Shown: positions 8,922-17,989, counted from the stretch's first letter. The stretch: 64,000 nt of DNA from Myxococcales bacterium (GCA_020633465.1 JACKDN010000012.1:1-64000); one strand, 5' to 3'. Numbers and translations: made by a program. Notes: generated from the sequence alone by a model not told the origin.

Positions 8922-9980
8922 ATGCACGCGCGCCGCCCCCGCACCGCCCCGCCGCACGCCTACGATCTGGCGCTGCTCGCGTTGGCCGTGGCGGCGTGCA
9001 GCACGCCGCAGCAGGCCGCGCCGGACGTCGCCCCGCCCGGCACGGCCGATCACCCCGTCGAGGTCGACCGCGTCGACGGTGGACGCTGGGTGCGGCACGC
9101 CGGCGGCCGCACCTTCGTCCCGGACGGCGTCCAGCGGATCGCCACCGTCGGGCTGGCCGACGAGCTGCTGTTCATCGGCGTCACGCCGGTCGGCGAGGTG
9201 GGCTCGTGGGGCAGCCGGTTCCTGCCGCACCAGCAGCCCTTCCTCGAGGACGCCACCTACCTGGGCGGCGAGCACCTGCCGCACGCGGTGCGCCTCGAGG
9301 CCGTCTTCGCGGCGCGGCCCGATCTGATCATCGCCGAGGTGGCGCTGGCCGACACCGCGCGCGCCCTGGCGGACATCGCGCCCACGATCGTGCTGCGCGA
9401 CGCCGAGACGCACCCCGAGGCGCGGGTGCGCGATCTGGGCGCCATCCTGGGCGTCGAGGCGCGCGCCGAGGCCGCGCTCGCCTGGCGCCGGCGCAAGCTG
9501 GCGGCCGCTCGCGAGGTGCTCGGCGCGACGCTCGATGGGCAGACGGTCGGCGTCCTGCGGGTGCAGCTGCGCCGCTTGAAGGTCTACGGCGCGCGGTGGT
9601 TCTGCGGGCCGACCCTGTACGACGATCTGGGCCTGCGCCCGCCGACGCTGGTGGCCGAGCGCGTGGGTCGCGGCGTCAACGCCTGGCTGCCGCTCGAGCT
9701 GCTGCCCGACTTCGACGCCGACCACCTGTTCCTGATGGTGGCGCCCGCGCCGGGCATCCGCTCGGCCCTCGAGGGCGTCGCGGAGAGCCCGGCCTGGCGG
9801 CTGATGCCGGCCGCGCGCCGCGGCGACGTGCACACCGTGGACATCCACCATTGGCTCGGCGGCGGCGTCATGGCGCGGTCGCTGGTCGTCGACGATCTGC
9901 TGCGCATCCTGGCGCCCGAGGCCATCGCCGCCGGTCGCTTCGACGGCCTCCTGGGGCCGCGCCCGCCGGCCTCGCCGTGA
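8922..9980 (+). CDS. iron-chelate (FecB/FhuD-type) periplasmic binding lipoprotein
   Basis: First gene of the uptake operon, 352 residues from ATG 8922. A signal peptide ends in LAVAAC, making this a lipid-anchored binding protein. The class III binding-protein fold is seen in VQRIATVGLADELLFIG, in PDLIIAEVALADTARAL, in the long inter-domain helix (EAALAWRRRKLAAAREVL) and in the C-terminal HWLGGGVMARSLVVDDLLRIL. It would capture a metal chelate in the periplasm and hand it to the permease pair. FhuD/BtuF-type proteins bind siderophores, haem or cobamides; no cobalamin riboswitch was seen upstream, so a siderophore is more likely (inference). Its stop overlaps the next start (GTGA), indicating translational coupling. 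The ribosome site is weak, so the ATG at 8886 cannot be excluded. Confidence 0.85.
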   Translation: MHARRPRTAPPHAYDLALLALAVAACSTPQQAAPDVAPPGTADHPVEVDRVDGGRWVRHAGGRTFVPDGVQRIATVGLADELLFIGVTPVGEVGSWGSRFLPHQQPFLEDATYLGGEHLPHAVRLEAVFAARPDLIIAEVALADTARALADIAPTIVLRDAETHPEARVRDLGAILGVEARAEAALAWRRRKLAAAREVLGATLDGQTVGVLRVQLRRLKVYGARWFCGPTLYDDLGLRPPTLVAERVGRGVNAWLPLELLPDFDADHLFLMVAPAPGIRSALEGVAESPAWRLMPAARRGDVHTVDIHHWLGGGVMARSLVVDDLLRILAPEAIAAGRFDGLLGPRPPASP

Positions 9981-10969
9981 CGCGCCGGTCGTCCACCGGA
10001 ACGCTCGCCCTCGGCGTGGCGGTGTGCGCCGGCGTGCTGGCCTGCGCGGTGGCGAGCGGCACGCGATCGGTGCCGACCGCCTCGCTGTGGCGCAGCGTCC
10101 TGGGCGCGGGTGATCCGGTGACCGACGCGGTGGTGCTGGGCGTCCGCCTGCCCCGGGTCGTGGCGGCGGCGTTGGTCGGCGCGGCGCTGTCGGTGGCCGG
10201 CGCGCTGATGCAGGGCGCGACGCGCAACCCGCTGGCCGGACCATCGCTGGCCGGGCTGAACACCGGCGCGACGCTTGCCGTGCTGTGCGGCGTGCTGTGG
10301 CTGCCGGGCGTGTCCGCGACGGCGGCGATGGGCGTGGCCTTCGTGGGCGCGGCCGCGGCCGCGGCGGTGGCGTTGACGCTCGGAGCGTTCGGCGGTCTGG
10401 GTGGGCCGTCCCGGCTGGTGCTGGCCGGCGCGACGCTGAACCTGACGCTGGGCGCGGCCATCGTGGGGCTGGTGGTGCACCACCAGCTGCACATGGATCT
10501 GCTGTACTGGACCACCGGGGGGCTCATCGGCGTGACCTGGTCGCAGGTCCGCGCGCTGGCGCCCGCGACGGTGCTCGGTCTGGGCCTGGCCGTGCTGCTG
10601 GCGCCGTCGGTCACGGCGCTCAGCCTGGGCGACGACGCCGCGGGCAGCCTCGGCCTGCGGGCGGCCCGCACGCGGGCCTTGGCCTTGGGGTGCGTGGTGC
10701 TGCTGGCGGGGGCGGCGGTCGCGGTCGCCGGGCCCATCGGGTTCGTCGGCTTGATCGTGCCGCACCTGGTGCGGGGCCTGGTAGGCGGCGACTATCGCCG
10801 GATCGTCCCCGCCGCCGCGCTGGCCGGCGCGACGCTGCTGGTGGGCGCCGATCTGGGCGTCCGCCTGCTGGCCGAGCGGGTGGACGTGCCCTTGGGCTGC
10901 GTCACGGCGCCGGTGGGCGGCGCCGCCTTCGTGGCGTTGTTGTGGCGTGGCCGCGCGGTGGCGACGTGA
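9977..10969 (+). CDS. FecCD-family ABC transporter permease 1
   Basis: A 330-residue inner-membrane permease starting at GTG 9977, whose first bases overlap the upstream stop. About nine to ten hydrophobic segments are visible. Family landmarks include RLPRVVAAALVGAALSVAG, MQGATRNPLAGPSLAGLNTG near residues 75-95, and GFVGLIVPHLVRGLVGGDYR near residue 255, the ATPase-coupling segment. It forms the translocation pore together with the second permease, each usually one half of a heterodimer in Fec/Fep-type systems. It is encoded between the binding protein and permease 2, with 4-bp overlaps on both sides. Confidence 0.9.
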   Translation: MTRRSSTGTLALGVAVCAGVLACAVASGTRSVPTASLWRSVLGAGDPVTDAVVLGVRLPRVVAAALVGAALSVAGALMQGATRNPLAGPSLAGLNTGATLAVLCGVLWLPGVSATAAMGVAFVGAAAAAAVALTLGAFGGLGGPSRLVLAGATLNLTLGAAIVGLVVHHQLHMDLLYWTTGGLIGVTWSQVRALAPATVLGLGLAVLLAPSVTALSLGDDAAGSLGLRAARTRALALGCVVLLAGAAVAVAGPIGFVGLIVPHLVRGLVGGDYRRIVPAAALAGATLLVGADLGVRLLAERVDVPLGCVTAPVGGAAFVALLWRGRAVAT

Positions 10970-12009
10970 GGGTGAGCGTGCTGGCGGCTGCGCTGATCGC
11001 GTGCGCGGCGCTCGGCCTCGCGGTGGGCACGCCGACGCTCGACGCGGGCGCCCTGTGGGCCGGCGCCACCGGCGCGGCCCCGCGGCTCGGGCTGTTGCTG
11101 TGGGACTACCGGGTGCCGCGGGTGCTCTACACGCTGACCGTGGGCGCCAGCCTCGCGGTGGGCGGCGCGCTGCTGCAGGCGGCCTTCCGCAACGACCTGG
11201 CCGAGCCGGGCATCCTGGGCATCCCCGCGGGCGGCGCGAGCGGCGCGCTGCTCGGGCTGATGTTCGGCGCGGGCCTGGCGGCGCGCGTCCCGGCGTACCT
11301 GCCGCTGTGTGCGTTCGCCGGCGCGGGCGCGGTGGCGGTGCTGGTCGATCGCGTGGCCCGCCGGGCGGGGCCCGAGGCCGTGCTGCTGGTCGGCGTGGTC
11401 GTGACCACGGCCCTGACGTCCACGAACCTGGCCCTGGCCACGGTGGGACCCCGGTTTCACTACGACCTGGTCTATGGCTGGCTGGCGGGCTCGATGGGTC
11501 TGGCGTCGTGGCGGCACCTCGCCGTGCTGGCGCCGCTGGCCGCCGCGCTGCTGCTGGCGGCGCAGAGCCGGGCGGCGCACCTGGACGTGCTGGCGCTGGG
11601 GGACGCCGCGGCCGGGGCGTTGGGCATGCGGGTGCGCGCGACGCGACGGACCGCGCTGGCGCTGGCCTGCGGGCTCGCCGCCGCCTGCGTCGCGGTCGGC
11701 GGCTCGGTCGTGTTCCTGGGTCTGTTGGCGCCCCACATCGCGCGCCGCGTCGTGGGCGTGCGTCACCGCGCCCTGTTGCCGGCGGCCGCCGCGACGGGCG
11801 GGTCGCTGCTGCTGGCCGCCGACGTGCTCGGCCGCTGGGTGATGCCGGCCGCGCCCCTGCCCGCGGGCGTCGTGGTGGCCCTCTCGGGTGGCCCCCTCTT
11901 CTTGTTTCTGCTCGCCCGCACCGGGCGACCCACCGGCGGCGCGGCCCCCTCGTCGGGGCGCCGGCGCCCGCCCGACCGACGCCGAGCGCGCTCGGCCCAC
12001 GGAGCCTGA
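10966..12009 (+). CDS. FecCD-family ABC transporter permease 2
   Basis: Second permease, 347 residues, GTG 10966 overlapping the previous stop by four bases. Landmarks match the family: YRVPRVLYTLTVGASLAVGG, LLQAAFRNDLAEPGILGIPA, and VVFLGLLAPHIARRVVGVRH. The C-terminal 35 residues are an Arg/Pro-rich hydrophilic tail not usual in the family. The two permeases are clearly different in sequence, which points to a heterodimeric channel (FecC/FecD or FepD/FepG arrangement). The next gene starts one base after the stop. Confidence 0.9.
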   Translation: MRVSVLAAALIACAALGLAVGTPTLDAGALWAGATGAAPRLGLLLWDYRVPRVLYTLTVGASLAVGGALLQAAFRNDLAEPGILGIPAGGASGALLGLMFGAGLAARVPAYLPLCAFAGAGAVAVLVDRVARRAGPEAVLLVGVVVTTALTSTNLALATVGPRFHYDLVYGWLAGSMGLASWRHLAVLAPLAAALLLAAQSRAAHLDVLALGDAAAGALGMRVRATRRTALALACGLAAACVAVGGSVVFLGLLAPHIARRVVGVRHRALLPAAAATGGSLLLAADVLGRWVMPAAPLPAGVVVALSGGPLFLFLLARTGRPTGGAAPSSGRRRPPDRRRARSAHGA

Positions 12010-12010
12010 G

Positions 12011-13273
12011 ATGAAGACGAAGATCCTGCTGCTGCTGGCGACGCTCGCCCTGAGCGTCCAGACCGGCTGCGACGACGACGACAGCGACGGCACGACCATG
12101 GACGCCGCGGGCGGCGGCGGTGACGCCGGGCCGGTCGACGACGCCGGTCCCGGCAAGGCCGAAGAGGTGATCGGGTTCGCGATCCGCGTGCGCAACCCCG
12201 AGGGCCGCAACATCTACCTCGGAGCGTTCCCCGAGGTGCCCGAGGGCGAGCTGGATCGCAGCAAGATGATCGAGCTGGCCAACAACGACGTCGACTTCAA
12301 CGACGGCTACGCCTACGACTTCAGCCGCGAGACGGGCACCTACACTCGCTACAGCGTCGACGCCGATCTGCAGATGGTCGAAGGACCCAAGCTCAGCCTC
12401 GCCAACCTGGGCCTCACCGGCGGGCGCGGGACGGCCTTCGTGTCGAACACCCGCGCCTACAACTACGGCACCTCGGGGGCCTCGCTGGTGGTGGCCGTGT
12501 TCGACCCCACCGCGATGGAGCTGACCGGCACCATCCCCGCGGACGCGTTGGCGAACGACGACTTCGCCCTCGGCATCGTCGGCAAGCCGGCGATCTTCGG
12601 CGACTACGTCGCTTTCGCGGTGGACTGGCTGGACCGCGCCAACCTGCGCACCTACGACAAGGCGGCGGTGGCGCTGGTCAAGAAGGACTCGGACGACGAG
12701 CCGGTGTTCCTGGTCGAGGACGATCGCTGCGCCGGGGCCTACGAGACCTTCGTCGACGCGAGCGGCGACCTGTACGCGATGGGGACGGCCAGCGGGGGCT
12801 ACTTCGGCCTGTACGGTGTCGAGCCCGCCGACCTGCCGCCGGCCTGCGCCCTGCGCATCAAGGCGGGCGAGACGACCTTCGATCCGGACTTCTACGTCGA
12901 CCTCGAGGCGGCGACGGGCACGCGGGCCGTGTACGGTGCCTGGCACATCGCCGGGCACGACATGCTGGTGATGGGGCTGCAGGACGGCGGCGACCTGCCC
13001 GCCGCCGAGGACTACCTGGCCGAGGCGCTGTTCGAGGCCTACGTCGTCGACCTCGACACCGGCACGTCGCGCCGCCTCGAGGGCATCCCCGCGGCCCAGG
13101 GCATGAGCTTCCGCGAACACTTCCTCGACGGCACGCTGTACTACCAGGTGTACACGACCGTCGAGGGCACGCCGAGCGTCGACGTGTACCGCGTGGACGC
13201 CGACGGGACGGCGACCAAGCAGTTCAGCACGCTGGGCGATCCCTGGTCGCTCGGCACGCTGAAGGTGCGCTGA
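12011..13273 (+). CDS. uptake-operon lipoprotein, possibly MxcI-like
   Basis: A 420-residue lipoprotein from ATG 12011. Signal peptide and lipobox end QTGC, followed by a run of Asp and a GGGGDAG linker. The mature domain begins near residue 55 and is rich in repeated beta-strand units (AFVSNTRAYNYG, YVAFAVDWLD, DLYAMGTASGGYFGLYG, TLYYQVYTTVEG). This suggests a beta-propeller-like surface protein. Myxobacterial myxochelin loci carry a lipoprotein of unknown role (MxcI) together with a receptor and TonB-like protein; position and type agree, but I assign homology only tentatively. It sits between the permeases and the ATPase without gaps, so it is surely part of the same uptake system, perhaps holding the chelate at the cell surface. 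The +2 residue is Asp. Confidence 0.68.
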   Translation: MKTKILLLLATLALSVQTGCDDDDSDGTTMDAAGGGGDAGPVDDAGPGKAEEVIGFAIRVRNPEGRNIYLGAFPEVPEGELDRSKMIELANNDVDFNDGYAYDFSRETGTYTRYSVDADLQMVEGPKLSLANLGLTGGRGTAFVSNTRAYNYGTSGASLVVAVFDPTAMELTGTIPADALANDDFALGIVGKPAIFGDYVAFAVDWLDRANLRTYDKAAVALVKKDSDDEPVFLVEDDRCAGAYETFVDASGDLYAMGTASGGYFGLYGVEPADLPPACALRIKAGETTFDPDFYVDLEAATGTRAVYGAWHIAGHDMLVMGLQDGGDLPAAEDYLAEALFEAYVVDLDTGTSRRLEGIPAAQGMSFREHFLDGTLYYQVYTTVEGTPSVDVYRVDADGTATKQFSTLGDPWSLGTLKVR

Positions 13274-13276
13274 GGC

Positions 13277-14056
13277 GTGGGGCTCGACGCGCGCGATCTG
13301 ACGCTCGGTTATGGCGGGCCGGCCATCGTCGAGGGCCTGTCCGTGACGCTCCCACCGCGACAGGTGACGGCGCTGATCGGTCCCAACGGGTCGGGCAAGT
13401 CGACGGTGATGCGCGCGCTGGCCCGGCTGCTACGGCCGCGGGTGGGCGCGGTGTACCTCGACGGCGCCGCCCTGAGCGAGCTGCCGACGCGCGCGGTGGC
13501 GCAGCGCCTGGCCTTGCTGCCGCAGCAGCCCGAGGCGCCCGCCGCGCTGACGGTGGGGGACGTCGTGTCCTACGGTCGGTTTCCGTACCGGCGCCTGCTG
13601 GGTGGGCCGACGGTCGAGGATCGCGAGGCCATCGAGGCGGCGCTGTGGGCGACCGAGCTGACCGACTGGGTCGACCGACCGGTGGGTGCGTTGTCCGGCG
13701 GTCAGCGTCAGCGGGTGTGGATCGCGATGGCGCTGGCGCAGCGCACCGACCTGCTGCTGCTCGACGAGCCCACCACCTTCCTCGACCTGGCGCACCAGCT
13801 GGACGTGCTGCGGCTGCTGAGGCGGCTGGCCGACACCCAGGGCAAGACCATCGCGTTGGTGATCCACGACGTGAACCTGGCGGCGCGCTTCGCCGACCAC
13901 CTGGTGGCGCTGAAGGCGGGTCGGGTGGTGGCCGAGGGCACGCCGCGGGCGGTGATGACGCCGGCGATCCTGGGTGAAGTGTTCGGCGTGGACGTGGCGG
14001 TCATGGACGATCCGCGCGAGGGCGCGCCCCAGTGCATCGCGTACGGTGGGCGGTGA
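13277..14056 (+). CDS. ABC transporter ATPase, iron-chelate type (FecE/FepC family)
   Basis: A 259-residue ATPase starting at GTG 13277, three bases after the preceding stop. All motor motifs are present: Walker A GPNGSGKST near residue 35, Q-loop in ALLPQQPEAP, signature LSGGQRQR near residue 138, Walker B LLLLDEPTTFLDL, and the H-loop VIHDVNLA. The QRLALLPQQ and TVGDVVSYGRFPY segments are typical of the iron-siderophore/cobalamin subgroup. It would power the two FecCD permeases encoded upstream. The receptor gene begins inside its last 25 bases (or overlaps by 4 if GTG 14053 is used), so the operon continues. Confidence 0.93.
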   Translation: MGLDARDLTLGYGGPAIVEGLSVTLPPRQVTALIGPNGSGKSTVMRALARLLRPRVGAVYLDGAALSELPTRAVAQRLALLPQQPEAPAALTVGDVVSYGRFPYRRLLGGPTVEDREAIEAALWATELTDWVDRPVGALSGGQRQRVWIAMALAQRTDLLLLDEPTTFLDLAHQLDVLRLLRRLADTQGKTIALVIHDVNLAARFADHLVALKAGRVVAEGTPRAVMTPAILGEVFGVDVAVMDDPREGAPQCIAYGGR

Positions 14057-16500
14057 TCGGGGGGTGGCTGGTGGCGCTGATGCTGGCGCCCGCCGGGGCG
14101 GCGCCGGCGATGCGGCCGCCGACGCTGATCGAAGAGCCCGAGGCGATCTACCCCGCGGCCGCGCGCGCGGCGGGCCGGGCCGGGCGGGTCGCGTTGCTGC
14201 TGACCGTCGAGCGTGACGGCCGGGTGGGCGCCGTCGAGGTCGAGGCGCCGGCGACCGACGCGCACGGACGAGCGTTCGACCAGGCCGCGCTCGACGCCGC
14301 GAAGGGCCTGCGCTTCGAGCCCGCGCGGCTCGAGGGCGAGCCGGTCGCGGTCCGGGTCCGCTACGTCTACGTGTTCGAGCCTCCGGCGGCGCCCGCGGCG
14401 TCGATCTCACCCACGCCGACGGACACGGCCCTACCGGCGCCTGCCGTGCCGCCGTCGCCGCCGCCGGAGCGACCGATGGTGGTGATCGGCCTCAGCCCGG
14501 CCGAAGCGCTGCGTCGCTCGGCCGAGGCGGTGACGGTGATCGAGACCGAGCCCGAGCGCCGGGCCTCATCGGACCTGGGGGAGGTGCTCGCGCGGACCGA
14601 GGGCGTGGCGTTGCAGCGGGCGGGGGGGCTGGGATCCGGCACGCGCTTCTCGCTCAACGGCCTGACGGGCGACCAGATCCGCTTCCTGGTCGACGGTGTG
14701 CCCCTCGAGCTGACCGGCTTCGGACCGGGCATCGCGCACGTGCCGCTCGACCGCGTGGCGCGGGTGGAGATCTACCGCGGGGTGGTCCCGATCCGCTTCG
14801 GGGCCGACGCGCTGGGCGGCGTCGTCAACCTGGTCACCGACGACGACATCGACGGCACGGGGGCCTCGGCCGCGTATCAGCTGGGCTCGTTCGGCACGCA
14901 CCGCGTCTCGCTGGCGGCGCACCATCGCTTCGGTCAGCGGGGCCCCTTCGTGCGGGCCGACGGCTTCTTCGACCGGGCCGACAACGACTATCCGATCGAC
15001 GTGGAGGTCGTCGACGAGAGGGGGCGCCCCCGGCCCGCCACCGTGCGTCGCTTCCACGATGACTACCGAGCGTTCGGCGGGGGCCTGGAGGTCGGCGTCG
15101 CGGAACGCTCCTGGGCCGACCGGCTGTCGCTGCGCGCCTTCGCCACCGCCTACGAGAAGGCGCTGCAGCACAACGCTGTGATGACGCGGCCCTACGGCGA
15201 GCCCGTCTTCGGCCGCGCCAGCTACGGGGCCGCGCTGCGCTACCGGCTGGCGGTCGATGTGTGGGCGGTGGATGGGGTGGCCGGCGTGGGCCACCGCCGC
15301 AGCGACTTCGAGGATCTGGGCGCCTTCGTCTACGACTGGCGCGGCGAGCGCGTGGTGCCGCGGCGGACGCCCGGTGAGCTGGACGGTCAACCGCACGATC
15401 GCACCACCTGGGACGACGGCGGCTACGCTCGCCTGAACGGCGCGTGGACGCTGGCCGAGGGGCACACGCTGCGCGCCATCGTCGCGCCCACGGGCACGCT
15501 GCGCAGCGGCACCGAGCGACGCAAGGTGAAGCCGACCGATCGTGATCCGCTCGATCTCGACCGTCGCGTGGTATCGCTGGTCGAGGGCGTGGCCTACGCG
15601 GCCGAGGTGCTGGGCGGCCGGCTCGAGAACGTCGCGTTCGTGAAGGGCTACCACCACTGGGCGGACAGTGAGGACTCCGCCCCGGGTGGGTCGATCCGAA
15701 CGCGGTCGACCGATCTGCACGCGGTCGGCTTCGGAGACGCCCTGCGCCTGCGCGTGGGCGACGGGGTGACCGTGAAGGCGTCCTACGAGCGGGCCACGCG
15801 CATGCCTCGGGCGGACGAGCTGTTCGGCGACACCGTGCTGGTCGTGGCCAACCTCGACCTGCAGCCGGAGCGGAGCGACAACGTCAACCTGGGCGTGGGG
15901 GTCGACAGCGGCGGCACGCGGGCGGGTCGGTTTCGGGCCGAGGTGGACGGCTTCGCGCGGCTGACGGACGACCTGATCGTGCTGTGGGGGAGCGACCAGA
16001 CGCTGGTGTACGAGAACGTCTACGGGGCGCGGTCGGTGGGGGTGCAGGGGCACGTCGACTGGGAGGCGCCCGGGGGGTGGGCGGCGGTGACCGGCAACGT
16101 CACCTGGCAGGACTTCCGCAACGTCTCGGACCAGGGCATCTTCGGCGACTTCGAGGGGGATCGCGTGCCCAACCGTCCGTGGCTGTTCGCGCACGTCGGG
16201 GCGCGGCTGCGGGCCCGCGGGCTGCTGGTGTCCGGCGACGCGCTGAGCGTCGCGTGGCACACGCGCTACGTGCACGGCTTCTTCCGGGGGTGGGAGAGCA
16301 TCGGCGCGGCCGGATCGAAGCAGACGGTGCCGAGCCAGCAGGTGCACGGGGCGTCGCTGACCGCGCGCCTGACGCGTGACCGGTACGACGTCAGCACGGG
16401 CCTCGAGGTGACCAACCTGACCGATGAGAAGACCTACGACTTCTTCGGGGTGCAGCGCCCTGGGCGAGCGCTGTACTGGAAGACGACGGTGGAGCTTTGA
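14032..16500 (+). CDS. TonB-dependent receptor with an N-terminal TonB-like domain
   Basis: An 822-residue outer-membrane receptor. After a signal peptide (GGWLVALMLAPAGAAPA) residues 28-115 form a TonB C-terminal-type domain: PPTLIEEPEAIYPAAARAAG, VALLLTVERDGRVG, FDQAALDAAKGLRFEPARL and VRYVYVFE. A Pro-rich linker leads to the plug from about residue 155 (SSDLGEVLARTEGV, RFLVDGVPLEL, VEIYRGVVPIRFGADALGG). The barrel follows and ends YWKTTVEL. The receptor would import the chelate handled by the ABC genes upstream. The TonB-type domain on the receptor itself is unusual; in MxcH-like receptors such an N-terminal domain is known to me, and its role could be energy coupling or receptor-receptor contact. 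Start GTG 14032 gives a charged n-region; GTG 14053 is the alternative. Confidence 0.9.
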   Translation: MHRVRWAVIGGWLVALMLAPAGAAPAMRPPTLIEEPEAIYPAAARAAGRAGRVALLLTVERDGRVGAVEVEAPATDAHGRAFDQAALDAAKGLRFEPARLEGEPVAVRVRYVYVFEPPAAPAASISPTPTDTALPAPAVPPSPPPERPMVVIGLSPAEALRRSAEAVTVIETEPERRASSDLGEVLARTEGVALQRAGGLGSGTRFSLNGLTGDQIRFLVDGVPLELTGFGPGIAHVPLDRVARVEIYRGVVPIRFGADALGGVVNLVTDDDIDGTGASAAYQLGSFGTHRVSLAAHHRFGQRGPFVRADGFFDRADNDYPIDVEVVDERGRPRPATVRRFHDDYRAFGGGLEVGVAERSWADRLSLRAFATAYEKALQHNAVMTRPYGEPVFGRASYGAALRYRLAVDVWAVDGVAGVGHRRSDFEDLGAFVYDWRGERVVPRRTPGELDGQPHDRTTWDDGGYARLNGAWTLAEGHTLRAIVAPTGTLRSGTERRKVKPTDRDPLDLDRRVVSLVEGVAYAAEVLGGRLENVAFVKGYHHWADSEDSAPGGSIRTRSTDLHAVGFGDALRLRVGDGVTVKASYERATRMPRADELFGDTVLVVANLDLQPERSDNVNLGVGVDSGGTRAGRFRAEVDGFARLTDDLIVLWGSDQTLVYENVYGARSVGVQGHVDWEAPGGWAAVTGNVTWQDFRNVSDQGIFGDFEGDRVPNRPWLFAHVGARLRARGLLVSGDALSVAWHTRYVHGFFRGWESIGAAGSKQTVPSQQVHGASLTARLTRDRYDVSTGLEVTNLTDEKTYDFFGVQRPGRALYWKTTVEL

Positions 16501-16501
16501 G

Positions 16502-17875
16502 ATGACGCTGCCGACCAGCGTTCGCGTGCGTTCGGGCTTCGACGTCGTCGGGCGCGTGCCGCCCTTCGACGACGCCGTGATCGCCGAGGAGCCCAGCCTG
16601 TGGCTGGTGGATCAGGCCGAAGCGCGCGCACGCGGCGGACCCATCACGCGCGCGTTCGTCGAGGCGCTGCCCCCGCCCTGGCGGGACGAGGCGCTGATCC
16701 TCAGCCGCGTGGCGTGGCTCGAGCCGGGCTGGCGTACGCAGCCCGCGCCCTTTCATTGCGACAACCTGCCCCGCCGGCCGGACGGCGAGCAGGACTTCAC
16801 GCGCCCGCCGGCCGAGACGCCCGAGACGGTGGGGTGCCTCATGGGGTGTTGTCCGACGGACTTCGTGGTGGGGGAGGGCGATCTGCCGCTCTGGCCCCTG
16901 GGTCGACCGCAGACGGTGCTGCAGAACGCGTGGCTCGACAGGCGGCTGCGCGCGGGCGCGATGCAGGTGGAGGCGCCGCCGGAGGGCGTGCTGTTTCGCT
17001 TCGGGTGGGGTGACTTCCACCGGGCGGGCCGGGCGCGCCGCGCGGGCTGGCGCGTCCTGCTGCGGGCGGTGGTGCGCGACCGCCCGGCGCGGGGGATCCC
17101 CGCGGCGATCTACGCGTCGCAGTACAACGAGTACGCGCCCGAGACGGTGGCCGAGTGGGCGGCGTACGCGCCCTACGCGCCCGACGCGACGTGGGACGCC
17201 CCCGGCGCGACCGCGTCCGCGCACCGGCGAATGGAGCGACTCGGCGCCCTGGCCGCGGCCGCCGAGCCGCGCGGCGAGACGCCCGTGTTCGCCGCGCGCG
17301 TCGCGTTCGCCGCCGAGGTGGGGGGTCCGTTGACGCGGGCCTTCGTCGCCGGGCTGCCGCCGGCGTGGCGCGCGCCGGACGCGCCGGTGGTGGTGGACAG
17401 CGAGCTTCTGTGGGTGCGCCGAGGGGCGACGGGCGCGCTGCCGCTGTGGCACCGCGAGCCCTTCCCGCGGCACGCCGAGAACACCTGGCTGGGCACGGCG
17501 CGGCGCCACCGCGGCGGCGGCGCTCGGGCCCTGGCGAACGCGGAGGTGGCGGTCGAGCACATCGTCTGTCACGTCGGCGCGGGCGGGGACATCGACGTGC
17601 TGTTGCCCGCGCCCGAGGACGCGGTGCCGCTGGAGGACGAGCCGGGCGGACGGCTGCAGGCCCTGCGGGCGCGCGACGCGGCGCTGCGCGCGGCCGTCAC
17701 CGCGGGCGACCGCCGCCTGGTGCGCGTCCCCGCGGGCCAGCGCGTCCGGCTCGACGGCGCGACGCTCTGGCGGGCGCGCCCCGCCGAGCGCAGCGGGTTC
17801 CTGCTGCGGCTGCGCGCGACCTGGGGCAGCCAGCGCCCCTGCATCGACGCCCTCCGGAACCTCTGCGCGCCCTGA
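16502..17875 (+). CDS. internally duplicated protein with an HxD...H...R motif, uptake operon
   Basis: A 457-residue cytosolic protein (no signal peptide) whose ATG 16502 comes one base after the receptor stop, behind GGAG. The two halves are related. GPITRAFVEALPPPWR (about 46-61) matches GPLTRAFVAGLPPAWR in the second half. QNAWL matches ENTWL, and the WRVLLRA end matches FLLRLRA. The first half has APFHCDN (H85, D87) and later GDFHRAG (H173) with R184, the order of ligands in cupin-like Fe(II)/2-oxoglutarate enzymes. The second half has WHRE in place of HxD and lacks the distal His, so it looks degenerate. I infer an oxygenase-type or metal-binding jelly-roll acting on the imported chelate; the family is unrecognised. 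As last gene of the operon it is likely co-expressed with uptake. Confidence 0.7.
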   Translation: MTLPTSVRVRSGFDVVGRVPPFDDAVIAEEPSLWLVDQAEARARGGPITRAFVEALPPPWRDEALILSRVAWLEPGWRTQPAPFHCDNLPRRPDGEQDFTRPPAETPETVGCLMGCCPTDFVVGEGDLPLWPLGRPQTVLQNAWLDRRLRAGAMQVEAPPEGVLFRFGWGDFHRAGRARRAGWRVLLRAVVRDRPARGIPAAIYASQYNEYAPETVAEWAAYAPYAPDATWDAPGATASAHRRMERLGALAAAAEPRGETPVFAARVAFAAEVGGPLTRAFVAGLPPAWRAPDAPVVVDSELLWVRRGATGALPLWHREPFPRHAENTWLGTARRHRGGGARALANAEVAVEHIVCHVGAGGDIDVLLPAPEDAVPLEDEPGGRLQALRARDAALRAAVTAGDRRLVRVPAGQRVRLDGATLWRARPAERSGFLLRLRATWGSQRPCIDALRNLCAP

Positions 17876-17989
17876 GCCACGCGCGGCGCGCCCGGTCGAG
17901 GTCCGCGTCGGGCCGCTCTGCTGGGGCGTCTTCGCCGGAGTGCGCACACGCGTTTCACCGCGCCCGAGGGCTCGGTAGACTCCGGCGCC

